Source: Rossellomorea orangium (GTDB lineage: Bacteria > Bacillota > Bacilli > Bacillales > Bacillaceae_B). Taken from it: 64,000 bases of DNA. Both the position numbers and the translations under genes were made by a program. Of this stretch, positions 60,326-64,000 are shown in pieces. The stretch is from the NCBI RefSeq assembly GCF_019334305.1, contig NZ_JAHWGH010000017.1:1-64000 (forward strand), read 5' to 3'. Position 1 is the stretch's first letter, and each line of letters begins with the position of its first letter. The notes below the pieces were generated by a model. That model did not search any database. It was not told the origin of the DNA and saw only the letters and a program-made list of their open reading frames with translations.

Positions 60326-60433
60326 CAAAAAAGAATGAATGTTTATAGGAAAATTCTGGTGAATTGCAAAAAGAATTGTGGTAAAATTCTAAATTGTACT
60401 CACTCTTAAAGAGATAGAAAAGGGGGAATCATT

Positions 60434-61984
60434 GTGAGAACAAAATTAAAAGCTTTTGGAATACCAATCGTCTTAGTTCTACTATGCATAGGAGCGCTTT
60501 TCTTCCATCAGCTGCAGAATGTCAAACAACAGCCGGATCCCGATTGGAGCAGGTCCATTCCATTGGACTACAGTTCCGAAGTGCGTCCGCTTACTTTTTT
60601 TGGTGAAGAAGGACTATTCCTTGCAAGCAACGGGGAGGTCGTTCAATATTCTTTCGATGAGAGTATGAACCCTAAGAAAGAAAGCACCCTTCACACCAGT
60701 GTAACCCGTGGTAAGCCGTTCTGGACAGACGGCCAAAAGGTTATACAAGTAAAAGGGGAAGAGTTAACTTCCATTGAGAACGGTAAAGCAAGAACCATTG
60801 ATGAAGAAGTGACAGGAATCAGCACGTCACCTAATTCCATTCTTTACTGGAAGGGTGAGGTCCTTTATTCTCTTTCTCCTAAAGATCTAGCTACCAAGGA
60901 AGTTTTCAGGTTCAAAGGTGAGGTAAAGGATGCGTTTATTAATAATGGCGGAAGTGCCATCATACAGATCATGAAGGATGATACACACTCTCTCCTTTAC
61001 TTCATGAACGAAGGATTACAATTGGTGAAGAGTCCCTTCTCCTTAGTCAATTCAGCAACGAACCAACATATGACTGGCCTGTCTTTTTCAACGGCAGATG
61101 ATCAATTAATCGTTTTATACAATGAAGAGATGAGGTCTCAAGGAACTCTTTCCTATAAGATCTTTAAATTGAAAACACCGATTGAGGAAATTGGAACTTC
61201 GATGATCAAGCCTTCAAAACTGGAATTCACGAACGAACAATCAGGATTTAAGTTGCAAAGCCCGAGATCGGTACAGTTCGCTTCCATTGATGAAAAGCCA
61301 TCCATCCTCTTTACATCCGAGAGTCATAGGGTCGGAGGGCAGAATGCCATCAGCCTATATGTAGCTCCATTCAACGATTCTACTGAAATTGTGGCTTCGC
61401 CAGTCAGTACAACCAAGCATTTTACCTATTCACCCATCCAACTGTCAGACGAGAGTATCTCATGGCTGGACTATGACGGTGATTATTACGAGTTATTCGG
61501 TGCATCAAAAAATGAACAAGCGATAGCCAAGAGTACGGAGTGGTCAAAACGAAGTGTCAAAGAAGCGATAAATAATGCTGTACTTATGCTATTCAGCAGC
61601 TTGATCACCGTTTTGGTTTCGTTTTATTGGGTTCTTCCTTCCCTTTTTGTACTGATTCTTCTTTATATGTTCAAACCGAATATTTTTGAAAAGGAAGAAA
61701 TCAATTGGGTGGAATATGCTTCCATCATCCTTTTCATTCTCATGCCTTTGACGTTCATCAGTAAAGCCATGGGGGATTATTTCTATTTTTCTGCTCCGGC
61801 TTACCTCACCTTCTCTGGAAGTGAGTACGTTCTGTTATTGGTCATAAGCGTCCTCACTGCGCTGCTTTGGAAGGTGGGGAGAGACCCTGATTGGGGGACA
61901 TTCGGAGGTGTCTTTTACTTTATGGGGATTTATATTCTCCTTTATGTAACCTCCATCGGACCATATATTTTTAATTTGTTTTAA
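60434..61984 (+). CDS. Large membrane protein with extracellular beta-rich domain, function unknown
   Basis: A 516-residue protein. One N-terminal helix (8-26) is followed by about 350 residues outside the membrane made of repeated short strands (GEEGLFLASNGEVVQYS, SPNSILYWKGEVLYSL, and so on), which looks like a beta-propeller, and then four C-terminal helices (from about residue 385). The GTG start is six bases after AAAAGGGGG. It is monocistronic. I know no name for this family; a sensor or a surface-exposed assembly factor would fit the layout. Its ribosome site is partly complementary to the C-rich sRNA encoded divergently. Confidence 0.72.
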   Translation: MRTKLKAFGIPIVLVLLCIGALFFHQLQNVKQQPDPDWSRSIPLDYSSEVRPLTFFGEEGLFLASNGEVVQYSFDESMNPKKESTLHTSVTRGKPFWTDGQKVIQVKGEELTSIENGKARTIDEEVTGISTSPNSILYWKGEVLYSLSPKDLATKEVFRFKGEVKDAFINNGGSAIIQIMKDDTHSLLYFMNEGLQLVKSPFSLVNSATNQHMTGLSFSTADDQLIVLYNEEMRSQGTLSYKIFKLKTPIEEIGTSMIKPSKLEFTNEQSGFKLQSPRSVQFASIDEKPSILFTSESHRVGGQNAISLYVAPFNDSTEIVASPVSTTKHFTYSPIQLSDESISWLDYDGDYYELFGASKNEQAIAKSTEWSKRSVKEAINNAVLMLFSSLITVLVSFYWVLPSLFVLILLYMFKPNIFEKEEINWVEYASIILFILMPLTFISKAMGDYFYFSAPAYLTFSGSEYVLLLVISVLTALLWKVGRDPDWGTFGGVFYFMGIYILLYVTSIGPYIFNLF

Positions 61985-61988
61985 TAGT

Positions 61989-62023
61989 AAAACGCTCAGG
62001 TATAGGAATCCTGAGCGTTTTTA
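61989..62023. terminator. Bidirectional intrinsic terminator
   Basis: AAAACGCTCAGG pairs with CCTGAGCGTTTT across a nine-base loop, with T-runs on both strands. Shared by the convergent genes. Confidence 0.92.
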
Positions 62024-62027
62024 CGTT

Positions 62028-62693
62028 CTATTCTTCTTCTCTCCAATGTTTCCGTTTGTAGAAGTACATATAGATCGTGATGCATAAAGTCAACCATGCA
62101 CCCCCGGCAGTGAATCCTCCAAGTATATCGCTCGGGTAATGGACTCCAAGATACACCCTGCTCAGTCCTATTAATAAGACGAGGATCGCCACGACGATCA
62201 CACTTACCCATTTGTATCGTTTACGATCAAAGGCACGGAACAGAATGAATGCAAGTGAGCCATAGAAGATAAATGAGCTCATGGAATGCCCACTTGGAAA
62301 GCTGTATCCTCCCTGTTGGATCAACGCCTCGATATCAGGTCGATCCCGTTTGAATATCCACTTTAATAACCCATTGAATCCGGCCCCTGTAACAATCGTA
62401 ATCGCTACGAACAAAGCAAGTGGATACTTTTTTTGAAACAAAAGGATGAGTACCACACATATGGTAAAAACCGTGATACCCTTTATTCCGCCTAAAAAGG
62501 TGATGGACGTCATGATCTCCGTTAATTTATTTGAAATCGTCCCCCTGACGATCTCAAATACTACATCATCAAATTGGGCGATTTCATTTTCCTTCCATTC
62601 TTCCACGATGGATACGAATCCCCACGTGAATATGATAAGACATAACAGGGATACAGCGACAAAGACGGTTTGTTCAATTCGTTTCTCCTTCAA
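62028..62693 (-). CDS. PAP2-family membrane phosphatase
   Basis: A 221-residue, six-helix phosphatase with all three catalytic motifs: KWIFKRDRP (about 111-119), PSGHS (about 133-137) and SRVYLGVHYPSD (about 178-189). Likely substrates are phosphatidylglycerol phosphate or undecaprenyl pyrophosphate; B. subtilis YodM and BcrC are possible counterparts. The start is TTG after GAGAGGGAGAAGC. It is next to ku in the same direction but separated by 34 bases. Confidence 0.9.
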   Translation of the reverse strand: MKEKRIEQTVFVAVSLLCLIIFTWGFVSIVEEWKENEIAQFDDVVFEIVRGTISNKLTEIMTSITFLGGIKGITVFTICVVLILLFQKKYPLALFVAITIVTGAGFNGLLKWIFKRDRPDIEALIQQGGYSFPSGHSMSSFIFYGSLAFILFRAFDRKRYKWVSVIVVAILVLLIGLSRVYLGVHYPSDILGGFTAGGAWLTLCITIYMYFYKRKHWREEE

Positions 62694-62727
62694 AGCTTCT
62701 CCCTCTCTCTAATACTCGACTCCTTAT

Positions 62728-63558
62728 CTACTGAGCTTTTTTCTTTGAAGTCGTTTTCTTTTTCGTTGTTTTCTTTTCCTTTTTTGGCTTGGACGAATCA
62801 ATGGACGCTTGGAGCGCCGCCATTAAATCCGTCACATTTTCTTTTGGTTCTTTTTCTTTGGATGTGACCATTTTTTCCCCTGTTTGTTTGGATTCAATCA
62901 ATAGACTCAATCGTTCTCGATACTTGTCCTTATAATTCCCAGGCTCAAATTCAGTCGTCAATTGATCGATGAGCATTGTGGCAGTCTGAAGCTCTTTATC
63001 GGTAATTTCATCTTTCTCAGGAACGTTCGGTACATCACCGGTCCCTCTTACCTCATCAGGATAATGTATGGTTTCCATGACGAGCGTCTGTTCATATACC
63101 CGAACAATTGAAAGCTGCTCCTTCGATCTCATGGTGATTTTGGCAATCCCTACTTTACCTGATTCCTGTAACGCCTTTCTTAACAGGGAATATGCTTTCT
63201 TCCCGCCATCATTGGGAGAAACGAAATAACTTCTATCAAAGAATATCGGATCGATTTCCTCTATTTTAATAAAGTCGACAATTTCAACAGCTTTATCACC
63301 GCTCGCTTCTTTCAGCTCTTTCAATTCCTCATCTTCCAGTACGACAAATTTACCTTTCGTCACCTCAAAGCCTTTCACTATATCGGTTTGATCCAACTCC
63401 TTTTCACACGCAGGACAAACTTTCTCATACTTGATCGGTGTATGACATTCTTTATGAAGTGATCTCAGCTTGATATCCCGGTCTTCTGTAGCGGCATGAA
63501 GTTTTATGGGGATGTTCACCAGCCCAAAGCTGATGGAACCCTTCCAAATGGTATGCAT
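62728..63558 (-). CDS. ykoV: Ku protein for non-homologous end joining
   Basis: A 276-residue Ku-fold homodimer subunit: starts MHTIWKGSISFGLVNIPIKL, then the ring-forming barrel (HTPIKYEKVCPACEKEL, FVVLEDEELKEL), KAVEIVDFIKIEEIDPIFFDRSYFVSP, and a Lys-rich DNA-binding tail (KPKKEKKTTKKKTTSKKKAQ). It threads onto broken DNA ends and recruits LigD. ATG 63558 matches the family start; TTG 63567 is close to a GGAGGG and may be the actual start. It is divergent from ligD; in B. subtilis the pair protects germinating spores. Confidence 0.95.
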   Translation of the reverse strand: MHTIWKGSISFGLVNIPIKLHAATEDRDIKLRSLHKECHTPIKYEKVCPACEKELDQTDIVKGFEVTKGKFVVLEDEELKELKEASGDKAVEIVDFIKIEEIDPIFFDRSYFVSPNDGGKKAYSLLRKALQESGKVGIAKITMRSKEQLSIVRVYEQTLVMETIHYPDEVRGTGDVPNVPEKDEITDKELQTATMLIDQLTTEFEPGNYKDKYRERLSLLIESKQTGEKMVTSKEKEPKENVTDLMAALQASIDSSKPKKEKKTTKKKTTSKKKAQ

Positions 63559-63643
63559 ATCTTTCAATACCCTCCTTTATATAAACTAATCCCTTATTCA
63601 TATCATTTAGTTACCTAACTCTCTTCATCCCCCTAAACATCTG

Positions 63644-63674
63644 GAAATAAATCACTACAAATAAGGACACACTA
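63644..63674 (+). promoter_or_regulatory. Candidate sigma-G promoter for ligD
   Basis: GAAATA (63644-63649), 18-base spacer, CACACTA (63668-63674), compared with the sigma-G pattern TGAATA-N17/18-CATACTA. It lies 25 bases before the ligD ATG. Forespore expression of the B. subtilis homologues supports it. Confidence 0.4.
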
Positions 63675-63698
63675 CTACTAAAAATCAAGGTGACAAAT

Positions 63699-64000
63699 AT
63701 GAAACCGATGCTCCCTACTTTACGTCCTGATTTACCAGCGGAAGGAACGTGGCATTACGAAGTGAAATATGATGGATTTCGAGGGATTCTATCCATACTC
63801 TCCCATGATGAGATCACTCTTGAAAGTCGGAATGGAAAAGATCTTCTTCACCATTTCCCTGAAATCAAAGAACAAATCCAATCATTACTGAACAATAAGA
63901 ATTTTCCCGCTCCCCTTATTCTGGATGGTGAGATCGTGTTATTACGCTCTTCCTTCAGTACCGAATTCCATGAACTTCAAGTGAGGGGCAGGATGAGAAA
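63699..64000 (+). CDS. ligD: ATP-dependent DNA ligase LigD, N-terminal part (cut by window edge)
   Basis: The visible 100 residues start MKPMLPTLRPDLPAEGTWHYEVKYDGFRG. KYDG is ligase motif I with the adenylated Lys; ESRNGKDL is motif Ia; LDGEIVLL is motif III. The ATG follows AAGGTGAC by four bases. In Bacillus, LigD (YkoU) continues with further ligase and a polymerase domain. It works with the divergently encoded Ku in end joining. Confidence 0.93.
   Translation, partial: MKPMLPTLRPDLPAEGTWHYEVKYDGFRGILSILSHDEITLESRNGKDLLHHFPEIKEQIQSLLNNKNFPAPLILDGEIVLLRSSFSTEFHELQVRGRMR

Noticed and set aside
1-64000. Prophage, CRISPR array, insertion sequence, restriction or toxin-antitoxin system
   Set aside because: No transposase, integrase, phage structural, cas, methylase-restriction or toxin-antitoxin pair was recognisable, and no regularly spaced direct repeats were seen.

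Overview
The window reads as chromosomal DNA of an endospore-forming, low-to-moderate GC Firmicute of the Bacillaceae, close to Bacillus sensu lato; a Rossellomorea-like species is my guess from gene content and cannot be proven here. The evidence is strong GGAGG ribosome sites, frequent GTG/TTG starts, T-box leaders, a gerA-type germination operon, an Sda-like checkpoint peptide, an Hsp20-like spore protein and Ku/LigD. There is no rRNA, tRNA, prophage, CRISPR or recognisable defence island.

Layout. 1-5.4 kb: scattered genes (GNAT, small DUF protein, DedA, YkqA-like cyclotransferase, YngI-like acyl-CoA synthetase). 5.8-10.4 kb: an Sda-like peptide, a 45-aa peptide and the odhAB operon with a candidate cre site. 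10.9-13.7 kb: Hsp20-like spore protein with a sigma-K-type promoter, and an ArlRS/YkoGH-like two-component system with a 41-aa membrane peptide upstream. 13.9-25.4 kb: MFS pump, orphan pxpA, small RNA-ligase-fold and YugU proteins, DCC protein, phosphatase, RsbR-type stressosome protein, an unfamiliar membrane-protein pair, a Nudix/VOC/Pth2 group, and a yvdTSR-like regulator plus paired-SMR efflux operon with a clear operator. 25.4-29.1 kb: gerA-type operon. 29.4-38.8 kb: AI-2E transporter, S51 peptidase, OpuD-like BCCT, gamma-SASP-like peptide, Bmr3-like pump, cold-shock protein, DinB, MscL, Nudix, and a membrane gene broken by a frameshift. 38.8-39.4 kb: two large palindromic repeats; a third, inverted partial copy opens the window. 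39.4-48.6 kb: lipoproteins, a second frameshifted small gene, CoA-type Nudix, YvbH, CDF, DUF3900-like protein, and a second-type methionyl-tRNA synthetase behind a T-box. 48.8-55.9 kb: complete trpEGDCFBA operon behind two tandem tryptophan T-boxes. 55.9-60.1 kb: GNAT, CrtI-like oxidoreductase, yhdT-panF. 60.1-60.3 kb: a probable Fur-controlled, C-rich small RNA resembling FsrA. 60.4-64 kb: large unknown membrane protein, PAP2 phosphatase, and divergent ku/ligD (ligD cut by the window edge).

Together this is core and semi-core metabolism (2-oxoglutarate dehydrogenase, tryptophan, pantothenate uptake, iron-sparing RNA) mixed with stress, envelope and spore functions. I found no wholly new multi-gene system. 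The most rewarding items are the Fur/C-rich sRNA, the tandem Trp T-boxes, the alternative MetRS with its own T-box, two homopolymer frameshifts 2.3 kb apart, a probable CTG-started Nudix gene, the palindromic repeat family, and several unlisted microproteins with strong ribosome sites.
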